Part shown: positions 9,928-18,038 of the stretch, in pieces
Numbering within the stretch: position 1 is the stretch's first letter
How the letters are laid out: every line of letters begins with the position of its first letter
Source: Nitrosomonadales bacterium
GTDB taxonomy: Bacteria > Pseudomonadota > Gammaproteobacteria > Burkholderiales > Gallionellaceae
Direction of reading: 5' to 3'
DNA: 48,347 nt
Assembly (NCBI GenBank): GCA_016218415.1
Contig: JACRED010000044.1
Coordinates: 1 to 48,347, forward strand
Program-made: the position numbers and the translations under genes
Notes under the pieces: generated by a model
Database searches by the model: none
The model's input: the letters and a program-made list of their open reading frames with translations, nothing else
What the model was told of the DNA's origin: nothing

Positions 9928-12165
9928 ATGAATTCTCCCCTGCTTTCCGGCCTCAATCCCGAGCAACTCGCCGCTGTCACCCTGCCCGAACAATCCGCCC
10001 TGATCCTGGCCGGGGCGGGCAGCGGCAAGACGCGCGTGCTGACCACGCGCATCGCTTACCTCATCAGCACCGGACGGGCCAGCCCGCACAACATTCTCGC
10101 TGTGACTTTCACCAACAAGGCGGCAAAGGAAATGCTGGCGCGGCTGTCGGCCATGCTGCCGGTCAACATGCGCGGCATGTGGATCGGCACCTTTCACGGC
10201 CTGTGCAACCGCATGCTGCGCGCGCACCACCGCGAGGCCAATTTGCCGCAGACCTTCCAGATACTGGACAGCGGCGACCAGCTTTCCGCCATCAAGCGCC
10301 TGATGAAAGCGATGAACGTGGATGATGAGAAGTTCCCGCCGCGCGAGGTGCAGAACTTCATCAGCGGCTCCAAGGAACAGGGGTTACGTGCCAGCGAGGT
10401 TGAGGCCTTCGACCCCTACACGCGGCGCAAGGTGGAAATCTTCGCCGAATACGACAAGCAGTGCCAGCGCGAGGGCGTGGTGGATTTTTCCGAGCTGCTG
10501 CTGCGCTGCCATGAGCTGCTGTCGCGCAACCAGCCGTTGCGCGAACATTATCAGGAGCGCTTCCGGCACATCCTGGTGGACGAGTTCCAGGATACCAACC
10601 CGCTGCAATACCGCTGGCTGAAGTTGCTTGCTGGAGTTGGCGAAAATATCTCACGCTTCCCCCGCCCCAACCCTCCCCCGGAGGGAGAGGGGGCAAACGC
10701 CGCGCCTGCGGCGCTTTTTGCTGTCGGGGACGACGACCAGTCCATCTACGCCTTTCGCGGGGCAAACGTCGGCAACATGCAGGAGCTGCTGCGCGATTTC
10801 CATGTCGGCAACGTCATCAAGCTGGAGCAGAACTACCGCTCGCACGGCAACATTCTCGACGCGGCCAACGCGCTGATCCAGCACAACCGCAGCCGCCTCG
10901 GTAAGAACCTGTGGACTTCGGAGAGCGGCGGCGAGCCGCTGCGCGTCTACGAAGCCGGAACCGACGTGGACGAGGCCGCTTTCATCGCCGAGGAGGTCAA
11001 GCAACTCGCGCGCGAGGGGGTGAGGCTCTCGGAAATTGCGCTGCTGTACCGTTCCAACGCGCAATCGCGCGCGCTCGAACATGCACTGGTGTCAGCGGGG
11101 CTGCCGTACCGGGTGTATGGCGGGCTGCGCTTCTTCGAGCGCCAGGAGATCAAGCACGCGCTGGCCTATCTGCGGCTGATGGAAAACAGCGGCGACGACA
11201 ATGCGCTGCTGCGCATCATCAATTTCCCCACACGCGGCATCGGCGCGCGCGGCATCGAACAGTTGCAGGAAGCGGCGCAGCAATTCAATACCTCGCTGTT
11301 CGATGCTGCAGCAAGAGCGGGCGGCAAGGCTCCCGCTTTCGCCGGGCTGATCGAGTCGCTGCGCAGCGCAACGCGCGCGCTGCCTCTTCCCGAGATCATT
11401 GACCATGTGCTGCAACACAGCGGCCTGGCCGCGCATTACGAAAGCGAGAAATCCTCACCCGCGAAAAAACGCGAAGCGGAGGAGCGGCTGGATAATCTCA
11501 ACGAGCTGGTCAACGCGGCGACGCTGTTCGTGCATGAAAACGAAGACGACAGCCTCGCCGCCTTTCTTGCCCACGCCTCGCTGGAAGCAGGCGAACATCA
11601 GGCAGGCACCAGCGAAGACGCGCTGCACCTGATGACCGTGCATGCCGCCAAGGGGCTGGAGTTCCACACCGTGTTCATCACCGGGCTGGAAGAGGGGCTG
11701 TTCCCGCACCAGAACAGCAAGCTGGACGAAGGCGGCCTGGATGAGGAACGGCGCCTGATGTACGTGGCGATCACCCGCGCGCGCCGCAGGCTGTACCTCA
11801 CTTTCGCGCAGAGCCGCATGCTGCACGGCCAGGTGAACTACAGCCTGGTGTCCAGCTTCCTGCGCGAACTGCCGGAGGAGTTGCTGCGCTGGATCACACC
11901 GCGCATGGAAGCGCGCGCACCGCGGGCTTTCGCGCAGCGGGAACCTTTCCTGCCGCAGCAACAGGCAATTGCACCTCCCGTTTCCCGCCCGGAATCAGGC
12001 TCACCCTGGCGCATCGGCCAGGCGGTGCATCACGCCAAATTCGGCGACGGGGTGATCCTCAACACCGAGGGCAGAGGCGCAGACATGCGCGTGCAGGTGA
12101 ATTTCCGCAAGGCGGGCGCCAAATGGCTGGCGCTGGAATACGCCAAGCTCACGCCGCTCGGATAA
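9928..12165 (+). CDS. uvrD: UvrD-type DNA helicase II with a repeat-derived insert
   Basis: SF1A helicase of 745 residues from ATG 9928 (MNSPLLSGLNPEQLAAV), used in nucleotide excision and mismatch repair. Walker A GAGSGKT is at 29-35, motif II DEFQDTN at 218-224, motif III GDDDQSIYAFRGA from 267 and motif VI YVAITRARRRLYL towards the end. The C-terminal tail (IGQAVHHAKFGDGVILNTEGRG) is the Tudor-like domain that binds RNA polymerase. Between motifs II and III an extra Pro/Gly/Ala-rich loop, residues about 238-260, replaces a short loop of homologues; it is encoded by dispersed-repeat DNA. The open frame reaches back to 9907, but M8 of that frame matches the family start. Confidence 0.96.
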   Translation: MNSPLLSGLNPEQLAAVTLPEQSALILAGAGSGKTRVLTTRIAYLISTGRASPHNILAVTFTNKAAKEMLARLSAMLPVNMRGMWIGTFHGLCNRMLRAHHREANLPQTFQILDSGDQLSAIKRLMKAMNVDDEKFPPREVQNFISGSKEQGLRASEVEAFDPYTRRKVEIFAEYDKQCQREGVVDFSELLLRCHELLSRNQPLREHYQERFRHILVDEFQDTNPLQYRWLKLLAGVGENISRFPRPNPPPEGEGANAAPAALFAVGDDDQSIYAFRGANVGNMQELLRDFHVGNVIKLEQNYRSHGNILDAANALIQHNRSRLGKNLWTSESGGEPLRVYEAGTDVDEAAFIAEEVKQLAREGVRLSEIALLYRSNAQSRALEHALVSAGLPYRVYGGLRFFERQEIKHALAYLRLMENSGDDNALLRIINFPTRGIGARGIEQLQEAAQQFNTSLFDAAARAGGKAPAFAGLIESLRSATRALPLPEIIDHVLQHSGLAAHYESEKSSPAKKREAEERLDNLNELVNAATLFVHENEDDSLAAFLAHASLEAGEHQAGTSEDALHLMTVHAAKGLEFHTVFITGLEEGLFPHQNSKLDEGGLDEERRLMYVAITRARRRLYLTFAQSRMLHGQVNYSLVSSFLRELPEELLRWITPRMEARAPRAFAQREPFLPQQQAIAPPVSRPESGSPWRIGQAVHHAKFGDGVILNTEGRGADMRVQVNFRKAGAKWLALEYAKLTPLG
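10639..10707 (+). repeat. Dispersed GC-rich palindromic repeat inserted in frame in uvrD
   Basis: About 69 bp with C-runs and G-runs, including CCCTCC (10671-10676) and GGAGGG (10680-10685) around a 3-nt loop. The 21-bp core at 10659-10679 matches 20 of 21 bases with 16079-16099 in polA. It is translated here as ..RFPRPNPPPEGEGAN.. Such NPPPEGEG-type peptides recur in unrelated proteins of many proteobacteria, from general knowledge. Ends are approximate because they are judged from where UvrD similarity stops and resumes. Confidence 0.75.
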
Positions 12166-12250
12166 ACCATCCCCGTTCTCCTGACGCCGCTGCCGGTTTC
12201 GGAAATGATAGAATGCGCGCTCTGCGGCATTCGCGTAATGGAGTATTTTC

Positions 12251-12859
12251 GTGCAACTCGTTTGTCTCGATCTCGAAGGCGTGCTCATCCCGGAAATCTG
12301 GATCGAGTTTTCCAGGCGCACCGGCATTCCGGAATTGCGGCGCACCACGCGCGATGAACCCGACTACGACAAGCTGATGAAGTACCGCCTGGCCATCCTG
12401 GCACAGCACAAGCTCGGCCTGCCGGACATCCAGGAGGTGATCGCGGCGATGGGGCCGCTGGCCGGCGCCAGGGATTTCCTCGACGATCTGCGCCAGCGTT
12501 TCCAGGTCATCATTCTTTCCGACACCTTCTACGAGTTTGCCATGCCGCTGATGCGGCAACTGGGCATGCCCGCGCTGTTCTGCCACAAGCTGGAGGCCGA
12601 CGCCAGCGGCACGCTGGTCAATTACCATTTGCGCATGCCGGACCAGAAGCGCGAAGCGGTGAAGCGCTTCAAGGAGCTCAACTTCAAGACCATCGCCGTC
12701 GGCGACTCATACAACGACACGGCGATGCTCGGCGAAGCGCATGCCGGCATCCTGTTCCACCCGCCGGAGAACGTGATCCGCGAATTTCCACAGTTCCCGG
12801 TGACCCTGAACTACGCGGAACTCGATGCGGAAATCCGCAAGGCGGGCGCGCGCATCTAA
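12251..12859 (+). CDS. thrH: ThrH, phosphoserine phosphatase / homoserine phosphotransferase
   Basis: HAD-family protein of 202 residues resembling Pseudomonas ThrH, which dephosphorylates phosphoserine and can pass the phosphate to homoserine. HAD motif I appears as DLEGV (D7, E9), the SDTFYEF segment gives motif II, and GDSYNDTAML gives the C-terminal metal site. The start is GTG 12251 with TGGAG 8 nt upstream. It lies 85 bp after uvrD and 12 bp before gloA and is probably co-transcribed with the latter. Confidence 0.9.
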   Translation: MQLVCLDLEGVLIPEIWIEFSRRTGIPELRRTTRDEPDYDKLMKYRLAILAQHKLGLPDIQEVIAAMGPLAGARDFLDDLRQRFQVIILSDTFYEFAMPLMRQLGMPALFCHKLEADASGTLVNYHLRMPDQKREAVKRFKELNFKTIAVGDSYNDTAMLGEAHAGILFHPPENVIREFPQFPVTLNYAELDAEIRKAGARI

Positions 12860-12871
12860 AGCGACCGGATC

Positions 12872-13276
12872 TTGCGTATCCTGCATACCATGCTGCGCGT
12901 AGGCGATCTGGAAAAATCGCTCGCCTTCTATACCGGCGTACTCGGCATGAAATTGCTGCGGCGCACCGACTACCCCGACGGTAAATTCACCTTGGCCTTT
13001 GCCGGCTTTGACGACGAAGCCAGCAGCGCCGTCATTGAACTGACGCATAACTGGGGCGTGGAAAAATACGATCTCGGCAACGCCTTTGGCCACATCGCCA
13101 TCGAAGTGGAAGATGCCTATGCCGCCTGTGAAAAAATAAAACAGCGCGGCGGAAAAGTAGTGCGCGAGGCCGGGCCGATGAAACACGGCAGCACGGTGAT
13201 TGCATTTGCCGAAGACCCTGATGGATACAGGATAGAGCTGATTCAGAAAAAGGGACGGAACTCCCGGACGCAATAA
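12872..13276 (+). CDS. gloA: Lactoylglutathione lyase (glyoxalase I)
   Basis: Glyoxalase I of 134 residues that turns the methylglyoxal-glutathione adduct into S-lactoylglutathione. The four metal ligands known from the E. coli enzyme are at the same positions: H5, E56, H74 and E122. Other family segments are [27 protein letters not shown] (from residue 17) and [11 protein letters not shown]. The likely start is TTG 12872, which places H5 correctly; no strong ribosome binding site is seen, so coupling to thrH 12 bp upstream is likely. It ends 13 bp from the convergent BPSS1780 gene. Confidence 0.95.
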   Translation: MRILHTMLRVGDLEKSLAFYTGVLGMKLLRRTDYPDGKFTLAFAGFDDEASSAVIELTHNWGVEKYDLGNAFGHIAIEVEDAYAACEKIKQRGGKVVREAGPMKHGSTVIAFAEDPDGYRIELIQKKGRNSRTQ

Positions 13277-13289
13277 GCGGAGCGCGGCT

Positions 13290-14063
13290 TCAGGATTGCC
13301 CCTGATCGCCGGGCGTAACCGCTTCACCCTCAGCCGCCCTGGGAGTTTCGGGCTGCATGGGAAACAGGTCGCTGTAGGTGGCGTACATCGAAGCGATCAC
13401 GACGGGCATCAGCACCAGCCAGCCCAGCATCATCGGCAACGAGGCCAGAAGCGCGAACGGCAGCAGCATCACGCCATACACCGTCAACGGAAGGATGTTG
13501 CGCAGGAAAGCCCGCAGGCTGGTTTTCATTGCCGGTACCGGCATCATCCTGCCGAAGATCACCAGCATCGGGGCGAACTGCGTCGCCATCATCAGCAAGC
13601 TGAACAGGGCCATCCCGAGCAGCAGCGCCATGCCTGCGCCTTCCATCGCATGCAACAGCACGGCCGGGTCATCCACCTGTTTGCCGCTCATCAGGATGTC
13701 CACCAGTTCCGCGCCGCCGGTGAGCTTCATCACGCCGAGTATCAGCAGCTGGGCGACCAGGCCGATGCCGCCCAGCGTTACCAGTTGCTGCGCTTGTTGC
13801 CGGAACCCGGCGAACAAATGCGCCAGCTCCAGTTCTTCCCCCTGCGCCAGCGCGCGGCAGCCCAGCATGTAGCCGGCGAGCACTATCGGAAACAGCAGCG
13901 TGGCGAGCGGGTCGCCAACCACCGGGGCGGAGGCGAGGCCGAGCATCCCGATCATGCCGATGGCCGTCAGCGACACCCATAGCAAGGGGCTTTTCCTGAA
14001 CAACCCATAGCCTTGCTTGATCCATAGCCAGCCGTTGATGGCACTTACTTTGCGAGCTTCCAT
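13290..14063 (-). CDS. BPSS1780-family inner-membrane protein
   Basis: Protein of 257 residues with about six hydrophobic segments, of the BPSS1780 family common in betaproteobacteria. The N-terminus VSAINGWLWIKQGYGLFRKSP, followed by LLWVSLTAIGMIGMLGL, is typical. The C-terminal tail after YATYSDLFP is acidic and soluble. Function is unknown. It is the last gene of a minus-strand group with the DUF2782 protein (27 bp upstream) and the LOG-family protein, next to polA. Confidence 0.85.
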   Translation of the reverse strand: MEARKVSAINGWLWIKQGYGLFRKSPLLWVSLTAIGMIGMLGLASAPVVGDPLATLLFPIVLAGYMLGCRALAQGEELELAHLFAGFRQQAQQLVTLGGIGLVAQLLILGVMKLTGGAELVDILMSGKQVDDPAVLLHAMEGAGMALLLGMALFSLLMMATQFAPMLVIFGRMMPVPAMKTSLRAFLRNILPLTVYGVMLLPFALLASLPMMLGWLVLMPVVIASMYATYSDLFPMQPETPRAAEGEAVTPGDQGQS

Positions 14064-14090
14064 ATCGGTTTATTGCGGGGAAACCCGCCG

Positions 14091-14414
14091 TCAGAAAGTA
14101 CGGATAATCCAGCGCGGCGGCCGCACGCCGGAATCCAGGCTTTCCTGGCGCGAGAATTTGCCGTCGCCCAGGTCGTCTACGAGGTAATAGGGATTGCCTA
14201 TCCTGGGTGTGATCTTGATCATGTAAAGCCTGCCGCCCATGCGGTATTCTTCCACCGTCTGTTCGGTATGCTTGGTGATGGTGACCTGCGGTTCCAGATC
14301 GGCATCCGCAGAACCCGCATCGAGCGGCGGCGGAGGCTGCAAATCCGCAGGCTGCGGTTCTGCGGCAAGAGCGGTACCGGCCAGACAGCTTAGCAAAATA
14401 ATAATCGGGCGCAT
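14091..14414 (-). CDS. DUF2782 exported protein
   Basis: Small protein of 107 residues with a clear signal peptide (MRPIIILLSCLAGTALAAEP, likely cut after ALA). A Pro-rich linker follows, then the DUF2782 domain EPQVTITKHTEQTVEEYRMG, RLYMIKITPRIGNPYYLVDDLGDG. It is probably periplasmic. The function of the family is unknown. The ATG at 14414 is chosen because it begins the signal peptide; five extra codons upstream are possible. It lies 18 bp after the LOG-type gene. Confidence 0.88.
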   Translation of the reverse strand: MRPIIILLSCLAGTALAAEPQPADLQPPPPLDAGSADADLEPQVTITKHTEQTVEEYRMGGRLYMIKITPRIGNPYYLVDDLGDGKFSRQESLDSGVRPPRWIIRTF

Positions 14415-14432
14415 CGCGTTCCCCGGCAAGTG

Positions 14433-15149
14433 TTACAGGTTGAACTGCATTTCGCGCTCGGCATCGGAAAGCTCGAAGCCGCGCGTTTCGTAGTGCTTGA
14501 AGATGGCATCCACCACCGCCCCCGGTTCGTCTATGAGCTGGATCAGGTCCATGTCTTCCGGGTTGATCATGCCCTCGCTGAGCAAGGTGTTGCGGAACCA
14601 GTCCACCATGCCGCGCCAGTAGTCGCTGCACACCAGTATGATGGGAATGCGGCGTATCTTGCCGGTCTGAACCAGGGTAAGCGACTCCATCAGTTCGTCC
14701 AGCGTGCCGAAGCCGCCGGGCATGACCACATAGGCGCTGGCAAACTTCACGAACATCACCTTGCGCGCGAAGAAATGCTGGAAGGTCTGGCTGATGTTCT
14801 GGTACAGATTGGTGTGCTGTTCGTGGGGAAGCTGGATGTTCAATCCCACGCTCGGCGACTTGCCGAAAAACGCGCCCTTGTTGGCCGCTTCCATGATGCC
14901 CGGCCCGCCGCCGGAAATAACGGTAAACCCGGCATCCGACAGCAGCCGCGCAATGTGCTCGGTGAGCTTGTAATACGGATGTTCAGGCGGGGTGCGGGCG
15001 CTGCCGAAGAAGCTGACTGCGGGTTTGATGGCGTTGAGCCGTTCGGTGGCCGACACGAATTCTGACATAATGCCGAACACGCGCCAGGCCTCTTTCGAAT
15101 TCCACGCTTCGGGTATCACGGAGACGGGCAGTTTTGACGGGGTGTTCAT
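14433..15149 (-). CDS. LOG-family protein (TIGR00730), nucleotide 5'-monophosphate nucleosidase-like
   Basis: Rossmann-fold protein of 238 residues in the TIGR00730/LOG family. The motif PGGFGTLDE and the earlier GGGPGIMEAANKG are the signature. Related enzymes hydrolyse nucleoside monophosphates to base and ribose 5-phosphate; the plant homologue makes cytokinins. It has an N-terminal extension of about 40 residues before VSFFGSART. AAAGGA lies 6 nt before the ATG. It is divergent from polA with only 22 bp between starts, so promoters must overlap the coding ends. Confidence 0.9.
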   Translation of the reverse strand: MNTPSKLPVSVIPEAWNSKEAWRVFGIMSEFVSATERLNAIKPAVSFFGSARTPPEHPYYKLTEHIARLLSDAGFTVISGGGPGIMEAANKGAFFGKSPSVGLNIQLPHEQHTNLYQNISQTFQHFFARKVMFVKFASAYVVMPGGFGTLDELMESLTLVQTGKIRRIPIILVCSDYWRGMVDWFRNTLLSEGMINPEDMDLIQLIDEPGAVVDAIFKHYETRGFELSDAEREMQFNL

Positions 15150-15171
15150 GCGATTTCCTTTGGTTTAAAGA

Positions 15172-17955
15172 ATGAAAACATTACTGTTAGTCGACGGCTC
15201 GTCGTTTCTTTATCGCGCCTTCCATGCGATGCCCGATCTGCGCAGCCCCCAGGGCGAACCTACCGGCGCAATCCACGGCGTGCTCAACATGCTGCGCAAA
15301 TTGCGCCACGATTACCCGGCGGATTATAGCGCGTGCGTGTTCGATGCCAAGGGCAAAACATTCCGCGACGACTGGTATCCCGAATACAAGGCGCACCGCC
15401 CGGCCATGCCGGACGACCTGCGCGCGCAGATCGAGCCGCTGCACCGGGCGATCGCCGCTTCCGGCTGGAACATCCTGATGGTGGACGGCGTGGAAGCCGA
15501 CGACGTGATCGGCACGCTGGCGCAACAGGCGCAGGACGGCATGCGCTGCGTGATCGCCACCGGCGACAAGGATCTCGCGCAACTGGTCAACGGGCGCGTG
15601 ATACTGGTCAATACCATGAGCAACGAGACGCTGGACATCGCGGGGGTGAACGCCAAGTTCGGCGTGCCGCCGGAACGCATCGTGGATTACCTGACGCTGG
15701 TCGGCGACGCCGTGGACAACGTGCCGGGTGTCGCCAAATGCGGCCCGAAGACCGCGGTGAAATGGCTGGCCGAATACGGCACGCTGGATAACCTGGTCGC
15801 GCACGCCGCAGAGATCAAGGGCGTGGTCGGCGACAATCTGCGCGCCGCGCTCGACTGGTTGCCGCAGGGTCGCAGGCTGGTCACGGTGAAATGCGATGTG
15901 CCCCTGCCTATGCGTTACGACGGGCTGGTTGCGCCGCCGCAGGACGATGCGCAGCTTAAACAACTGTACGAACATTTCGGTTTCAAAAGCTTGCTGCGCG
16001 AGTTGAATGCCGGGCCGAAAACTCCCTCTCCCTTGCAGGGAGAGGGCAGGGGTGAGGGTAGAAACTTTGGTACTTCCACCCCCGCCCTAACCCTCCCCCC
16101 GCAAGAGGGAGAACTTGCGAGGGGGCAGGACAGTGGCACAGTACCCTCATCGGGTCATTACGAAACCGTCCTGACCGAGGCACAACTCGACATCTGGCTG
16201 GAAAAACTGCTCGCCGCCGATCTGGTGTGCGTGGACACCGAGACCACAGGACTCGACGTGATGAACGCGCAACTGGTCGGCATGTCGTTCGCGATCACGC
16301 CACACCATGCCGCCTACCTTCCGCTGGCGCATATCTATCCCGGCACGCCCGACCAGCTCAAGCGCGACCACGCGCTGCACAAACTGAAGCCGTGGCTGGA
16401 AAGCGCGCGGCACAAGAAGCTCGGGCAGAACCTCAAGTACGACATGCACATCTTCGCCAACCACGGCATCCGTCTGGCGGGCATCCACGACGATACGCTG
16501 CTGCAATCCTATGTGCTGGAATCGCACAAGCCGCACGACATGGACAACCTCGCGCTGCGCCATCTCAACGTGAAGACCATCAGCTACGCCGAAGTGGTCG
16601 GCAAGGGCGCGAAGCAGCTGTGCTTCGACCAGGTCGATCTCGACACCGCCACCCGCTATGCCGCCGAGGATGCCGATATCACACTGCAACTTCACCAGAC
16701 ATTAGCGCCGCAGATCGCGGCCCAGTCTGGACTGCAGCATGTGTATCGCGACATCGAATTGCCGAGCATGCAGGTGTTGTACACGATGGAGCGCAATGGC
16801 GTGTTGCTGGACAGCGCGCTGTTGCAGGTGCAGAGCCGCGAACTGGGCGAGAAACTGATCGCGCTGGAAGCCAGGGCGCATGAAGCGGCGGGCCAGCCGT
16901 TCAACCTCAACTCGCCGAAGCAGTTGCGCGAGATCCTGTTCGACAAGCTGCAATTGCCGGCGAAGAAAAAAACACCGAGCGGCGATCCGTCCACCGACGA
17001 AGAGGTGTTGCAGGAACTCGCACTCGATTACCCGTTGCCGAAGATACTGCTGGAATATCGCGGTATGGCGAAACTCAAATCCACCTATACCGACAAGCTG
17101 CCGCTCTCGGTGAACCGAACCACGGGGCGGGTGCATACCAGCTATTCGCAAGCGGTCGCGGTAACCGGACGCCTGGCATCCAACGATCCCAACCTGCAGA
17201 ACATCCCGGTGCGCACCGCCGAAGGGCGCCGCATCCGTGAAGCATTCATCGCGCCGCCCGGCAGCCGCATCATGTCCGCCGACTATTCCCAGATCGAACT
17301 GCGCATCATGGCGCACCTGTCCGGCGACGCCGGTTTGTTGGCCGCGTTCGCGAACAACGAGGACATCCACCGCGCCACCGCCGCCGAGATCTTCATGGTC
17401 GCGCCCGCCGAGGTCGACAGCGAACAGCGCCGCTATGCCAAGGTGATCAACTTCGGCCTGATTTACGGCATGTCCGCGTTTGGCTTGGCCAAACAGCTCG
17501 GCATCGAGCGCGGCGCGGCAATCGCTTACATCGACCGTTACTTCGCGCGCTATCCCGGCGTGAAGAACTACATGGACAGCACGCGCGAACAGGCCAGACA
17601 GCAGGGCTATGTCGAAACCGTGTTCGGTCGCAGGTTATGGCTGCCGGAGATCAACGCCGGCAACGGCATGAAACGCCAGGGTGCCGAACGCGCCGCAATC
17701 AACGCGCCCATGCAAGGCACCGCCGCAGATCTGATCAAGCTCGCGATGATCAAGGTGCAGCACTGGCTGGAACGGGAGAAACTTCAAAGCCGCCTGATCA
17801 TGCAGGTGCATGACGAACTGGTGCTGGAAGTGCCGCAGTCGGAACTGCACCTGGTCAAGGAGATGCTGCCAGAACTGATGTGCGGCGTTGCCGAACTGAA
17901 AGTGCCGCTGCTGGTGGAATTGGGCGAAGGGAAGAACTGGGACGAAGCGCATTAA
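15172..17955 (+). CDS. polA: DNA polymerase I with repeat-derived linker
   Basis: Family A polymerase of 927 residues, for Okazaki fragment maturation and repair. The 5' nuclease domain spans about 1-280 (LLLVDGSSFLYRAFHAMPDL; EADDVIGTLA; TGDKDLAQLV). The 3'-5' exonuclease is active by its residues: DTETTGLD, NLKYD and YAAEDADI. The polymerase has motif A SADYSQIELRIM, the O-helix RRYAKVINFGLIYGMS and motif C MQVHDELVLEV. The linker between nuclease and exonuclease (residues about 284-319) is made of dispersed-repeat DNA. ATG 15172 matches the family start. The 3' end faces glmS across a long inverted repeat. Confidence 0.98.
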   Translation: MKTLLLVDGSSFLYRAFHAMPDLRSPQGEPTGAIHGVLNMLRKLRHDYPADYSACVFDAKGKTFRDDWYPEYKAHRPAMPDDLRAQIEPLHRAIAASGWNILMVDGVEADDVIGTLAQQAQDGMRCVIATGDKDLAQLVNGRVILVNTMSNETLDIAGVNAKFGVPPERIVDYLTLVGDAVDNVPGVAKCGPKTAVKWLAEYGTLDNLVAHAAEIKGVVGDNLRAALDWLPQGRRLVTVKCDVPLPMRYDGLVAPPQDDAQLKQLYEHFGFKSLLRELNAGPKTPSPLQGEGRGEGRNFGTSTPALTLPPQEGELARGQDSGTVPSSGHYETVLTEAQLDIWLEKLLAADLVCVDTETTGLDVMNAQLVGMSFAITPHHAAYLPLAHIYPGTPDQLKRDHALHKLKPWLESARHKKLGQNLKYDMHIFANHGIRLAGIHDDTLLQSYVLESHKPHDMDNLALRHLNVKTISYAEVVGKGAKQLCFDQVDLDTATRYAAEDADITLQLHQTLAPQIAAQSGLQHVYRDIELPSMQVLYTMERNGVLLDSALLQVQSRELGEKLIALEARAHEAAGQPFNLNSPKQLREILFDKLQLPAKKKTPSGDPSTDEEVLQELALDYPLPKILLEYRGMAKLKSTYTDKLPLSVNRTTGRVHTSYSQAVAVTGRLASNDPNLQNIPVRTAEGRRIREAFIAPPGSRIMSADYSQIELRIMAHLSGDAGLLAAFANNEDIHRATAAEIFMVAPAEVDSEQRRYAKVINFGLIYGMSAFGLAKQLGIERGAAIAYIDRYFARYPGVKNYMDSTREQARQQGYVETVFGRRLWLPEINAGNGMKRQGAERAAINAPMQGTAADLIKLAMIKVQHWLEREKLQSRLIMQVHDELVLEVPQSELHLVKEMLPELMCGVAELKVPLLVELGEGKNWDEAH
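16021..16128 (+). repeat. Dispersed palindromic repeat inserted in frame in polA
   Basis: About 108 bp in the inter-domain linker. The left half has a perfect hairpin, CCCTCTCCCT (16024-16033) and AGGGAGAGGG (16037-16046) with a 3-nt loop. The right half (16079-16112) has the same 21-bp core as uvrD with one difference, then G/A-rich sequence in reverse sense. It is translated as TPSPLQGEGRGEGR and, further on, TPALTLPPQEGELARG. The two halves look like an inverted pair of one element. No stop codon is created in the polA frame. Confidence 0.8.
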
Positions 17956-17958
17956 GCC

Positions 17959-18038
17959 CGGATGTGGACAAGCCGCGCGCTAAATCAGTCACTCCACTGT
18001 AACTGATTTTGCAAGATTGCGCGGCTTGTCCACATCCG
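17959..18038. terminator. Long inverted repeat between convergent polA and glmS
   Basis: A perfect 20-bp inverted repeat (17959-17978 and 18019-18038) encloses a second one, AAATCAGT at 17982-17989 and ACTGATTT at 18002-18009. The right arm is the coding sequence for the GlmS tail TDVDKPR..., and the left arm lies just after the polA stop. It could end transcripts from both sides or block read-through by RNA pairing. There is no T-run after the outer stem on either strand, so classical intrinsic termination is uncertain. Confidence 0.6.
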
